In this document: positions 26,344 through 33,967 of the stretch, one piece after another | Layout: each line of letters begins with the position of its first letter | Numbering within the stretch: position 1 is the stretch's first letter | From: SM23-32 sp964434535 | GTDB lineage: Bacteria; Planctomycetota; Brocadiia; SM23-32 | Assembly (NCBI GenBank): GCA_964434535.1 | Contig: CAYSWA010000005.1 | Coordinates: 62,001-126,000, forward strand | Reading direction: 5' to 3' | DNA: 64,000 nt | The notes under the pieces: generated by a model | What the model saw: the letters and a program-made list of their open reading frames with translations, nothing else | What the model was told of the DNA's origin: nothing | Database searches by the model: none | Made by a program: the position numbers and the translations under genes

Positions 26344-29147
26344 GCGTCGCCGCACAGAGCGCCGCCGAGATGACCGGCGCGTCCGACCAGCGGACGGCCC
26401 GGCTGATCGACCGGGCGGGCTGGGTGCTGTTCGCCCTGCTGCTCGCCGTCGCCCTGGTGCGCTCGCGCCTGCTGACCGCCCCGCTCTACGGCGACGAGCG
26501 GCACTTCTTGCCCAGCACCGTGGCGCTCGCCCCCTTCACCCCCGAGAAGCTGGCCGGCTTCCGCGAACTCGCCAGCCCCACGTTCTTCATCGCCTGCTCC
26601 TACGTGGTGCACGTGCTCGGGGCGAACGTCGCCTGGCTGCGGCTGCTCGTGCTGGCGAGCCTGCTCGCCTGCGTGCTGGTCTTCCGCCGGGCGGCGCGGG
26701 AGGCGGCCGAGCGGGCCGGGGCGGCGCCGGCTTTCGGCGCGCTGGCATGGGCGCTGCTGCTGACCTTCCCCTACCTGGTCGGCTGCGGGGTCTACTACTA
26801 CTCGGACGTGCCGGCGCTGCTGTTCGCCGTGCTCGCCGTGCGCGACCGCCTGCGCGGCCGCACGGCTACGGCGCTGCTCTATGCGGCGCTGGCGCTGCAC
26901 TGCCGGCAGTACTACGCCTTCATCCCCGCGGCCATGGTAGCGGCGGAGGGCTGGCGGTGGCTGCGGCGGCGTGACGGGCAGGCGCTCGCGCGCGCGGCGC
27001 TCTGGACGCTGCCCATCATCTCGTTCATGCCCTACGTGCTCTTTTGGGGCGGGCCGTCGCCCATGCGCGCCATCGACCCGCGCCTGGAGGCCCTGCCGGC
27101 CGTGCAGCCGTGGAACGCCGCGTTCCTGCTGGCCGCCTGCGGGCTTTACCTCCTGCCTGTGAGCGTCTACCTGGGCCGCCGGCGCTGGGGCGCGCTCAAG
27201 ATCGGCTGCGTCGTGGCGGCGCTCGCGTTCTTCGCCGCCTTCCCGCCGCGCCCGAACCTCTACTATGAGATCATCGGCTCGCCCATCCGCACGCTCGGCG
27301 TGCTCGACGCGGCGCTGCGCGCCCTGCTCGGCGACGGCGGCGCGCTGGCGGCGCTTGCGCTCGGCATGGCCTCGGCGGCCGTCCTCCACTACGAACTGCT
27401 CGGACGCTCAGGGGGCGGCGGCGGCGACCTGAAATGGATGCTCGCCGCGTTCTGGGCCATGAACCTGGCCAGCCACCTGGCGTGGGAGAAGTACCTGCTG
27501 CCCGTGCTGCCGCTGCTCTACCTGCTGGCGCTGCGCCACCCCTCCGTGCGCCGGGCGGCCGGGGAGGGCGACGAGGCGATCCGCCCCTGGTCCGCCTGCA
27601 TCGGCGGGCACGGCTGGCGGGCAGCGGAACGGGCCCGGCGCGCCGCGCAGGCGGCCGGCCGGCCGCACCGCAGCATCATGATCAACGCGCGCTGCCTGCG
27701 GCTGCTGCCCTTCGTTGCCCCCGGCGGTCCCGTCCAGATCGCCGCCTACCTGCTGCGCCGCCTCGGCCTGGACGGCCGCTGCGAAGCCGGCGCGGCCCAG
27801 AGGGCCGTCTCGGACTGGCTGCGCTGCGAATGGCTGCCCGCCGCCCGGGAGCTGCTGCTCGTGCCCGACGCCGAAGGGGATCGCCTGAGGAAGATGCTGG
27901 ACGAACACGCGGCCGGACGGCGCGATCACGGCCCCGCCCTCTACGAGGCCCTCGCGGGCCGGATGCGCGCCGGCGAGCCCGCCGAGCCGCCCCCCATGGA
28001 GCGGATCCGCGAGTGCTTCCGCGACCTGCCCGCCGGGCGGCCCCTGCGGCGGATCGCCGTCCTCGCCCCGGCCGGCATCGGCGACACGGTGCGGCTGACG
28101 CCGGGCCTGCGCGATCTGGCCGAGGCCGACCCCGCCGCCTCCGTCACGCTCTACGTGGACCGGGCCGGGGGCGCCGGCCAGGTTATGGCCGCGGCGGCGC
28201 CCGTCGACCGGATCGTGCCCATCCCGTTCCGCAGCCGGGGGCCGGGCAAGCTCGTGCAGCTGCTGCGCGAGCTGCGCGCTGAGGAACCCGACGAGCTGGT
28301 CAGCACATGGGTCTCGCGCCTGGCGGGCCTCGCCGGAGGGCTCAGCGGCGTGCGAGAGCGGGCCGGGTGGGTGCCGCGGTGGTCGGCTGCCATGCGGCTG
28401 GGCCGGCTGGGGTGGGGCCGGGCGGTGCCCTACGATCCGCCCTGCCGGGGCGCCGGGCAGTACGACGTGCGGGCCTTCCGCCGGCTGCTCGGGCTGAGCG
28501 CGCCGGACCGCCCGGTCCTGTTCCGCTTCGCCGAACCGATCCGGGAGGGACCTGCCGTGCGGGAAGCCCGCCGCCGGCTGGCCGCCCTGCCGCGACCCGT
28601 CCTCGCCGTCGCCGCCGCCGCGAAGGCGAACATCCCCCAGCGGGAGTATCCCCTGCCGATGATGGCGCACGCCCTGGAGATGATCCTGGCCGAGGGCCAC
28701 GCGGGCTCGGTCGTCCTGCTCGGGGGCGCGGCCGCCCGCGGGCGCATGGGCCCGCTGCGCGAGGCGGCCGGGGCGCGGGGGCTGGACCTCTGCGGCGAGC
28801 TGGCCCTGGCCGAGACGGCCGCCCTCGTGCGCGCGTGCGACGGCGCGCTGATGGTGGACGGCGGGCTGCTGCACGTGGCGCTCTGCACGCACCTGCCGGT
28901 CGTGGCGCTCTTCGGCCCGACGGAGGTCTTCCCGACCGACCCGCGCGGCCCGGCCGGGCGCTACGTGGCGCTCTCGGCCTTCGACCGCTGCCGGTGCCGC
29001 TGCCTGCCGCAGCGGGGCATCGAGGCGGCCCCCGAGTGCAGCGAAGCCGCAGCGTGCCTGGCGGCCGTCCCGCCGGAGCGGGTCGCCGGGGCCGTCGGCG
29101 AGCTTCTGAGACACGCCGCTTCGGCCCCGCTGGAGAGGACGGCATGA
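26340..29147 (+). CDS. Fusion of ALG10/DIE2-like membrane glycosyltransferase and GT9 heptosyltransferase-like domain
   Basis: This 935-residue protein has two domains. Residues ~25-410 form a polytopic membrane domain. YGDERHFLP lies near the first helix, VYYYSDVPALLF in a middle loop, LHCRQYYAF follows, and an EKYLLPVLP helix ends the domain. These line up in order with the DE-x-FH, YYTE and FRQTN regions of the eukaryotic ALG10/DIE2 alpha-1,2-glucosyltransferase (GT59). A linker (~410-565) leads to a soluble GT9-type domain. It starts LAPAGIGDTVRLTPGL and carries DGGLLHVALCTHLPVVALFGPTE, as in ADP-heptose:LPS heptosyltransferases. The frame is unbroken, with ATGA overlaps at both ends. The ALG10 link comes from motif comparison by eye. 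Confidence 0.78.
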   Translation: MSVAAQSAAEMTGASDQRTARLIDRAGWVLFALLLAVALVRSRLLTAPLYGDERHFLPSTVALAPFTPEKLAGFRELASPTFFIACSYVVHVLGANVAWLRLLVLASLLACVLVFRRAAREAAERAGAAPAFGALAWALLLTFPYLVGCGVYYYSDVPALLFAVLAVRDRLRGRTATALLYAALALHCRQYYAFIPAAMVAAEGWRWLRRRDGQALARAALWTLPIISFMPYVLFWGGPSPMRAIDPRLEALPAVQPWNAAFLLAACGLYLLPVSVYLGRRRWGALKIGCVVAALAFFAAFPPRPNLYYEIIGSPIRTLGVLDAALRALLGDGGALAALALGMASAAVLHYELLGRSGGGGGDLKWMLAAFWAMNLASHLAWEKYLLPVLPLLYLLALRHPSVRRAAGEGDEAIRPWSACIGGHGWRAAERARRAAQAAGRPHRSIMINARCLRLLPFVAPGGPVQIAAYLLRRLGLDGRCEAGAAQRAVSDWLRCEWLPAARELLLVPDAEGDRLRKMLDEHAAGRRDHGPALYEALAGRMRAGEPAEPPPMERIRECFRDLPAGRPLRRIAVLAPAGIGDTVRLTPGLRDLAEADPAASVTLYVDRAGGAGQVMAAAAPVDRIVPIPFRSRGPGKLVQLLRELRAEEPDELVSTWVSRLAGLAGGLSGVRERAGWVPRWSAAMRLGRLGWGRAVPYDPPCRGAGQYDVRAFRRLLGLSAPDRPVLFRFAEPIREGPAVREARRRLAALPRPVLAVAAAAKANIPQREYPLPMMAHALEMILAEGHAGSVVLLGGAAARGRMGPLREAAGARGLDLCGELALAETAALVRACDGALMVDGGLLHVALCTHLPVVALFGPTEVFPTDPRGPAGRYVALSAFDRCRCRCLPQRGIEAAPECSEAAACLAAVPPERVAGAVGELLRHAASAPLERTA

Positions 29148-30349
29148 CCGAGGAGGCGCTGCGGGTGACGGTGCTCTCGCCCTCGGCAGAGCTTGGGGGC
29201 GCCGAGCGTAGCCTGCTGACCTTCCTGCGGGCGGCGCCGGCCGAGGGGGTCGAGGCGTGCCTCGTGCTGCCGCGTCGCGGCCCGCTCTGCGGGAAGCTCG
29301 CGGCGCTCGGCGTGACGTGGCAGGTGGTCGAGCAGCCGGGGGCCCTGCTTCGCCAGTCGCGCTCGGCGCCGGCCGGGGCGCTCGCCGCCCTGGCGCCGCT
29401 GGCAGCGCAGGCACCCGGCTACCTCTGGCGGCTCGGCAGCGCCGTGCGCCGCACACGGGCGGACGTGCTGTATGCCAACGGGGTGAAGTGCCACGTGCTC
29501 TCGGCGCTGCTCGGGCCGGCGCTGCGGGTGCCGGTGGTCTGGCACGCGCGGCTCCACTGGGAGGCGGCGTGGCTCGGGCGCATCGCCGACGTAGGAGCCG
29601 ACCTGATCATCGCCAACTCGCATTCCACTGCGCGCGCCGTAAGCCGGTTGCTGGCCGACGGCACGCCGGTCGAGGTGGTCCACAACGCGGTGGACGTGGA
29701 GAGATTCCGTACCGAGGGACCGCGCGCCGACCTTCCGCAGGCGCCCGCCGGACCCAGGGTGGGCCTGCCGGCGGCGCTGGCGCGGCTAAAAGGCCACGGG
29801 CTGCTGCTGGAGGCGGCGCCCCTGGTGCTCAAGCGGTTCCCGAAGGCGCGGTTCTTCTTCATCGGCGGGCCGATCTATGATACGCTGGCCGACCGCGGCT
29901 ACGAGGCCGAGCTGCGCCGCGAGGTCGAGGCGCGCGGGCTGGATGGGGCCGTGACCTTGACGGGGTTCCAGCACGAGATGGCGCCGTGGTACCGCGCCAT
30001 GGACGTAGTGGTCAGCGCCTCGGTGCGCCCGGAGGGCTTCGGGCGCACGCTGCTTGAGGCGATGGCCTGCGGGCGCGCCGTGGCCGGGCCGGACGCGGGC
30101 GGCGTGCCGGAGTTCGTCGAGCACGGCGTCAGCGGGCTCCTCTATCCGATGGGCGACGCGCGGGCGCTGGCCGGGGCCGTCCTGACGCTCCTGGGCGACT
30201 CGGCGCTGCGCGCCCGGCTCGGCGAGGCCGGGCGTCGGACCGCCGTGGCCCGCTTTACCGCCCAGGGCCACGCCGCCGCACTGGCCGGCGCGCTGCGCCG
30301 GGCGGCGGCCGGGCACAAAGGTAGCAGATTGGGGAGGCAGCGCGCATGA
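29144..30349 (+). CDS. GT4 glycosyltransferase
   Basis: This is a 401-residue GT-B enzyme that starts in an ATGA overlap. The N-terminal AELGGAERSLLTFL is the usual acceptor loop. VVHNAVDVERF links the domains. The donor domain has VGLPAALARLKGHGLLLEA and the motif E-G-F-G-R-T-L-L-E (E-x7-E), followed by GVPEFVEHG. The frame continues upstream to 28307 without a plausible start, so 29144 is preferred. It is probably a late-acting chain-building or decorating transferase. Confidence 0.88.
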   Translation: MTEEALRVTVLSPSAELGGAERSLLTFLRAAPAEGVEACLVLPRRGPLCGKLAALGVTWQVVEQPGALLRQSRSAPAGALAALAPLAAQAPGYLWRLGSAVRRTRADVLYANGVKCHVLSALLGPALRVPVVWHARLHWEAAWLGRIADVGADLIIANSHSTARAVSRLLADGTPVEVVHNAVDVERFRTEGPRADLPQAPAGPRVGLPAALARLKGHGLLLEAAPLVLKRFPKARFFFIGGPIYDTLADRGYEAELRREVEARGLDGAVTLTGFQHEMAPWYRAMDVVVSASVRPEGFGRTLLEAMACGRAVAGPDAGGVPEFVEHGVSGLLYPMGDARALAGAVLTLLGDSALRARLGEAGRRTAVARFTAQGHAAALAGALRRAAAGHKGSRLGRQRA

Positions 30350-31050
30350 AGCTCTCGGTCGTGATGCCGGTCTACAACGAGGCGGCGACCATCGAGGAGA
30401 TCGTCGCGCGGGTCCGCGCTACGGACATGGACCTGGAGCTGGTCATCGTGGACGACGCCTCGAGCGACGGCACGCGGCAGGTGCTGCGCGGCCTGGAGGG
30501 CGAGGACGGGATGCGCGTCTTATATCACGAGGTCAACCGGGGCAAGGGGGCTGCGCTGCGCACGGGCTTCCGCGAGGCCACGGGCGACATCGTCCTCGTG
30601 CAGGACGCCGACCTGGAGTACTCGCCCGAGCAGTATCCGGCGCTGATCCAGCCGATCGTGGACGGGGAGGCGGACGTGGTCTTCAGCTCGCGCTTCGTCG
30701 GCGGCGCGTCGCACCGCGTCGTCTACTTCTGGCACTACCTGGGCAACAAGGCGCTGACGCTGCTGTCGAACTGCTTCACGAACCTGAACATGACCGACAT
30801 GGAATCCGGCTACAAGGTCTTCCGCCGCGAGGTGCTCCAGCGGCTCGAGATCGAGGAGGACCGCTTCGGTTTCGAGCCGGAGATCACGGCCAAGGTCGCC
30901 GCCCTGCGCTGGCGCGTCTACGAGGTAGGCATCTCCTACCACGGGCGCACCTACGAAGAGGGCAAGAAGATCACGTGGCGCGACGGCGTGCGGGCGGTCT
31001 GGTGCGTGCTGAAGTACAACGTGCTGGCCCGCCCTCGCCGCCCCGTGTAA
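30346..31050 (+). CDS. GT2 glycosyltransferase of the dolichol/polyprenyl-phosphate sugar synthase type
   Basis: This compact family 2 enzyme of 234 residues lacks a membrane tail. SVVMPVYNEAATIEE, VDDASSDGT, QDADLEYSPEQYP (DXD) and SSRFVGG follow the order in DPM1-like enzymes, which make polyprenyl-phosphate mannose or glucose. Such lipid-linked sugars are the donors of ALG10-like and other GT-C transferases, so it may feed the ALG10-like domain encoded at 26340. It is the last gene of the locus; the stop is followed 20 bp later by a strong hairpin. Confidence 0.88.
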   Translation: MKLSVVMPVYNEAATIEEIVARVRATDMDLELVIVDDASSDGTRQVLRGLEGEDGMRVLYHEVNRGKGAALRTGFREATGDIVLVQDADLEYSPEQYPALIQPIVDGEADVVFSSRFVGGASHRVVYFWHYLGNKALTLLSNCFTNLNMTDMESGYKVFRREVLQRLEIEEDRFGFEPEITAKVAALRWRVYEVGISYHGRTYEEGKKITWRDGVRAVWCVLKYNVLARPRRPV

Positions 31051-31070
31051 CGGCGAGCGCGCACGCAGAA

Positions 31071-31104
31071 GGGGCCCGCCGATCCGGCAGGACCGGCGGG
31101 CCCC
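31071..31104 (+). terminator. Strong hairpin closing the polysaccharide locus
   Basis: An 11-bp perfect inverted repeat lies 20 bp after the last polysaccharide gene: GGGGCCCGCCG at 31071-31081 and its complement at 31094-31104, with a 12-nt loop. No long T-run follows, so efficiency is uncertain. The same hairpin could also serve the convergent zinc-ribbon gene that ends at 31130. Confidence 0.65.
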
Positions 31105-31129
31105 GGTGTTCGCGCGGCGTAGAAGCGCC

Positions 31130-31345
31130 TTACATCTCGACCGGCTCGCAGAGGTTGGCCGCCTTCGCCGCCGCCCGCCCGCAGATGTGGCAGACGTACT
31201 TCGCGCCGTTGGCCAGGCGGGCCACCTCGGCCATCTTGCGCTTGGCCACCAGGTCGCACATGTGGCGCGCGTGCCCCTTGTGCTCCTCGAAGAGCTTGTG
31301 ACCCTTCACGAATCCCGCGCCCCCTTCTTCCTGCTTCTTGGCCAT
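31130..31345 (-). CDS. Small zinc-ribbon-like protein, function unknown
   Basis: This is a 71-residue basic protein. The ATG at 31345 has AGGAGG upstream and gives a start MAKKQEEGG; the longer frame start at 31438 has no such support. Four cysteines are present: C30, then C52-H-I-C55 and C66 near the end. These could form a metal site, with the nearby H-x-C as a further ligand. Similar short CHICGR proteins occur in anaerobic bacteria without known function. It faces the polysaccharide locus tail to tail and stands alone. A nucleic-acid or polymerase contact is possible but unsupported. Confidence 0.75.
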   Translation of the reverse strand: MAKKQEEGGAGFVKGHKLFEEHKGHARHMCDLVAKRKMAEVARLANGAKYVCHICGRAAAKAANLCEPVEM

Positions 31346-31449
31346 CTCCGGCCTCCTGTTGAGTGTGAATGCACGGCAGGGAAGCGGATCAGGCTGCCCC
31401 CACACGTAAGTGTACGGGAGCCCACGCCGGCCTGTCAACGACGACGGCC

Positions 31450-31570
31450 ACGGCGGTTGCCGGTTGTCCGTTGCTCAGTTGTCAGGGAACGGCCAACGGC
31501 GAGCACGAGCAACAGCGAGAGCGGCGCCCGGCTGGGCCATGCGCCGTCTCCGACAACCGTCAACCGCCGT
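31450..31570. repeat. Inverted-repeat-bounded intergenic element
   Basis: The 19-nt arms at 31450-31468 and 31552-31570 are inverted copies with a single mismatch, enclosing about 83 bp without a gene. The interior contains a GGCGCC...GCTCGTGCTCGCC-like block that recurs in opposite orientation at 38492-38520. The structure resembles a miniature inverted-repeat or REP-type element. It fills most of the gap between the zinc-ribbon gene and the rrf2 promoter. No target-site duplication was identified. Confidence 0.5.
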
Positions 31571-31584
31571 CCCCCCGATTTCTG

Positions 31585-31613
31585 TTGACAAGCGGCCGGT
31601 GGCGGGGTAAAAT
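31585..31613 (+). promoter_or_regulatory. Promoter of the Rrf2-led sulfur operon
   Basis: A perfect TTGACA (31585-31590) and TAAAAT (31608-31613) lie 17 nt apart. Transcription should start near 31620, leaving a short A/T-rich leader of about 34 nt, unlike the GC-rich surroundings. Autoregulation by the Rrf2 protein would act here, but no confident operator was recognised. Confidence 0.7.
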
Positions 31614-31653
31614 GCACTAAAAAGGTGAAGTTTATGCTATTAAGGGATCGCCC

Positions 31654-32073
31654 ATGAAACTCTCCACCCGCGTGCGCTACGGATGCCGCGCCATGGTCGA
31701 CCTGGCCATGCACCGGGGCGACGGCCCCGTCTCGCTCCAGGTGCTCGCCGAGGAGCAGGACATCCCGGAGCGCTACCTGGCCAAGATCATCCAGGACCTG
31801 CGCCGCAGCGGCATCATCCGCAGCGTGCGCGGCGCCCACGGGGGCTACAGCCTGAGCCGGGCGCCCGAGCAGATCACCCTGCTGGACGTATGGGAGGCGC
31901 TGGAGGGGCCCGTCTGCCCCGTGGAATGCCTCGACGAGCCGCAGCTCTGCCAGCAGGAGGCCAAGTGCGTCACCCGCCCCGTCTGGGGCCGGGTCAGGGA
32001 TGCCATCGCCGAGGTCCTCGGCGCCGAAGACCTGGCGGGGCTGGTCGAGCGCTACAAGCAGCGCGCGAGCTGA
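31654..32073 (+). CDS. Rrf2-family transcriptional regulator, likely Fe-S sensing
   Basis: This 139-residue winged-helix regulator resembles IscR/CymR/RsrR. The N-terminal MKLSTRVRYG start, the helix-turn-helix region around VSLQVLAEEQDIPERYLAKII and the wing SVRGAHGGYSL are typical. Four cysteines cluster at C88, C92, C99 and C105. IscR uses three cysteines for its [2Fe-2S] cluster, so a cluster or thiol sensor is likely. It heads an operon with cysteine synthase, cysteine desulfurase and an IscU scaffold, so it probably senses Fe-S or cysteine status and represses its own operon. Which signal it reads cannot be told. Confidence 0.9.
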   Translation: MKLSTRVRYGCRAMVDLAMHRGDGPVSLQVLAEEQDIPERYLAKIIQDLRRSGIIRSVRGAHGGYSLSRAPEQITLLDVWEALEGPVCPVECLDEPQLCQQEAKCVTRPVWGRVRDAIAEVLGAEDLAGLVERYKQRAS

Positions 32074-32114
32074 ACGGGCCGCGCGCCGCTGACATCTCTG
32101 AGGAGAGCTTGCAG

Positions 32115-33044
32115 ATGAAGATCGCCGAGAACGTCGTCGAGCTGGTCGGCAACACGCCGCTGGTGCGCCTGGGCCGGATCGCCGGGGGGCTGCCGGCCGA
32201 CGTGGTGGCGAAGCTGGAATCGTTCAACCCCATGGCCAGCGTCAAGGACCGCATCGCCCGCTCCATGATCGACGCCGCCGAGCGGGACGGGCTGATCGGG
32301 CCGGGAAGCGTCATCATCGAGCCGACCAGCGGCAACACGGGGGTCGGGCTCGCCTTCGTCTGCGCCGCCAGGGGCTACCGGCTGATGCTCACCATGCCGG
32401 ACACGATGAGCATGGAGCGGCGCATGCTGCTGCGCGCGTTCGGGACGGAGCTGGTGCTCACGCCGGGCGAGAAGGGGATGACCGGCGCGATCCAGTGCGC
32501 CGAGGAGCTGGTAGAGGAGACCCCCGGCGCCTTCATGCCCCAGCAGTTCAAGAACCCGGCCAACCCCGAGGTCCACCGCCGCACCACGGCCGAGGAGATC
32601 TGGCGCGACACGGACGGGCAGGTGGACATCTTCGTCGCCGGCGTCGGCACGGGGGGCACGATCAGCGGGGTGGCGGAGGTGCTCAAGGAGCGCAAGCCCG
32701 CCCTCCAGGCCATCGCGTTGGAGCCGGACTCCTCGCCGATCCTGACCGGCGGCGAGCCCGGCCCCCACAAGATTCAGGGCATCGGCGCCGGCTTCGTGCC
32801 GGAGGTGCTGAACCGCGACGTGATCGACGAGGTCCTCCGCGTGCGCGACGCCGACGCCGCGCAGACGGCCCGGCGCCTGGCCGGGGAGGAAGGCATCTTC
32901 GCGGGCATCTCCTCCGGCGCGGCGGCGTGGGCCGCGATCGAGGTCGCGTCCCGCCCGCAGAACGAAGGCAAGCTGCTGGTTGCACTGCTGCCCGACACGG
33001 GGGAGCGTTACCTGAGCACGGACCTGTTCTACGACGAGCCCTGA
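32115..33044 (+). CDS. cysK: Cysteine synthase (O-acetylserine sulfhydrylase)
   Basis: This PLP enzyme of 309 residues makes cysteine from O-acetylserine and sulfide. The lysine that binds PLP is K44 in NPMASVKDRIA. The substrate loop is EPTSGNTG and the phosphate-binding loop is GVGTGGTISG. The start at ATG 32115 gives the usual N-terminus (ENVVELVGNTPLVRLG). Length and motifs match CysK closely. It follows rrf2 by 41 bp. In this operon it would supply the cysteine used by the desulfurase encoded two genes later. Confidence 0.95.
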   Translation: MKIAENVVELVGNTPLVRLGRIAGGLPADVVAKLESFNPMASVKDRIARSMIDAAERDGLIGPGSVIIEPTSGNTGVGLAFVCAARGYRLMLTMPDTMSMERRMLLRAFGTELVLTPGEKGMTGAIQCAEELVEETPGAFMPQQFKNPANPEVHRRTTAEEIWRDTDGQVDIFVAGVGTGGTISGVAEVLKERKPALQAIALEPDSSPILTGGEPGPHKIQGIGAGFVPEVLNRDVIDEVLRVRDADAAQTARRLAGEEGIFAGISSGAAAWAAIEVASRPQNEGKLLVALLPDTGERYLSTDLFYDEP

Positions 33045-33101
33045 CGCGGCGGCGGAGCCGCAGAGGGTCCGTCCATCCGTATCCTGTGGGAGGAAGCCGC
33101 C

Positions 33102-33929
33102 ATGGCGGCCGAGAAGCTGTTTGCACCGGTCGGAGAGAAGGAGATCACCCGGGCCATCGTCGAGCGCTTCGCCCGGGAGTTCACCGATTACGTCGAGAGC
33201 GACGTCCTGGTCATCGGGGCCGGGCCCAGCGGACTGATGCTGGGGCGGGACGCGGCGTCCAGCGGCCTGAGGACGCTCGTCGTCGAGCGCAACAACTACC
33301 TGGGCGGGGGCTTCTGGCTCGGCGGCTACCTGATGAACAAGGTCACGGTGCGCGCGCCGGCGCAGAAGGAGCTGGACGAGCTCGGCGTGCCCTACGAGGA
33401 GGCAGGCGAGGGCCTCTACGTCGCCGACGGGCCGCACGCCTGCTCGAAGCTGATCGCGGCCGCCTGCGACGCGGGGGTCAAGTTCGCCAACATGACCGAC
33501 TTCGAGGACGTGGTCCTGCGGGAGGACGGCCGCGTGGCCGGCGCCGTGGTCAACTGGTCGCCGGTGGCCGCCCTGCCCCGCCAGATCACCTGCGTGGACC
33601 CGGTGGCGCTGGAAGCGCGCGTCGTGGTCGACGCCACGGGGCACGACGCCTGCGTGGTCAGCAAGCTCCAGGAGCACGGCCTGCTGAGCAAGGCGGGCAC
33701 GGGCCCGATGTTCGTGGAGCGCTCGGAGGACCTGGTCGTCGCCCACACGGGCGAGATCCACCCGGGCCTGGTGGTGACGGGCATGGCCGTGAGCGCCGCC
33801 TACGGGCTGCCGCGCATGGGCCCCACGTTCGGGGCGATGCTGCTGTCGGGGCGCAAGGGGGCCGCGCAGATCATCGAGGCCCTCGCCGCCCGCGCGGAAG
33901 CGCCCGAGGCCGTCGCCGCCGAGGTCTGA
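33102..33929 (+). CDS. thi4: Thi4-type thiazole synthase with an active-site cysteine
   Basis: This FAD/NAD-fold enzyme of 275 residues makes the adenylated thiazole precursor of thiamine from NAD and glycine. The dinucleotide motif is VIGAGPSGL. ERNNYLGGGFWLGG, VDATGHDA and the terminal RMGPTFGAMLLSG are Thi4 signatures. In yeast Thi4 the residue before MDP is the sulfur-donating Cys205, while in methanogen enzymes that use sulfide it is His. Here the aligned residue appears to be Cys (C164 in ITCVDP; TGC at 33591). That could mean a suicide mechanism or persulfide use. The alignment was made from memory by eye. GGGAGG precedes the ATG. Confidence 0.9.
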   Translation: MAAEKLFAPVGEKEITRAIVERFAREFTDYVESDVLVIGAGPSGLMLGRDAASSGLRTLVVERNNYLGGGFWLGGYLMNKVTVRAPAQKELDELGVPYEEAGEGLYVADGPHACSKLIAAACDAGVKFANMTDFEDVVLREDGRVAGAVVNWSPVAALPRQITCVDPVALEARVVVDATGHDACVVSKLQEHGLLSKAGTGPMFVERSEDLVVAHTGEIHPGLVVTGMAVSAAYGLPRMGPTFGAMLLSGRKGAAQIIEALAARAEAPEAVAAEV

Positions 33930-33967
33930 GCCGCTCGGCCCCGGGCCCCGCAGGAAAGGAAGCGAAG

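Noticed and set aside
32495..33967. Upstream extension of the cysteine desulfurase gene
   Set aside because: It crosses cysK and thi4 in another frame; the canonical desulfurase N-terminus begins at 33968.
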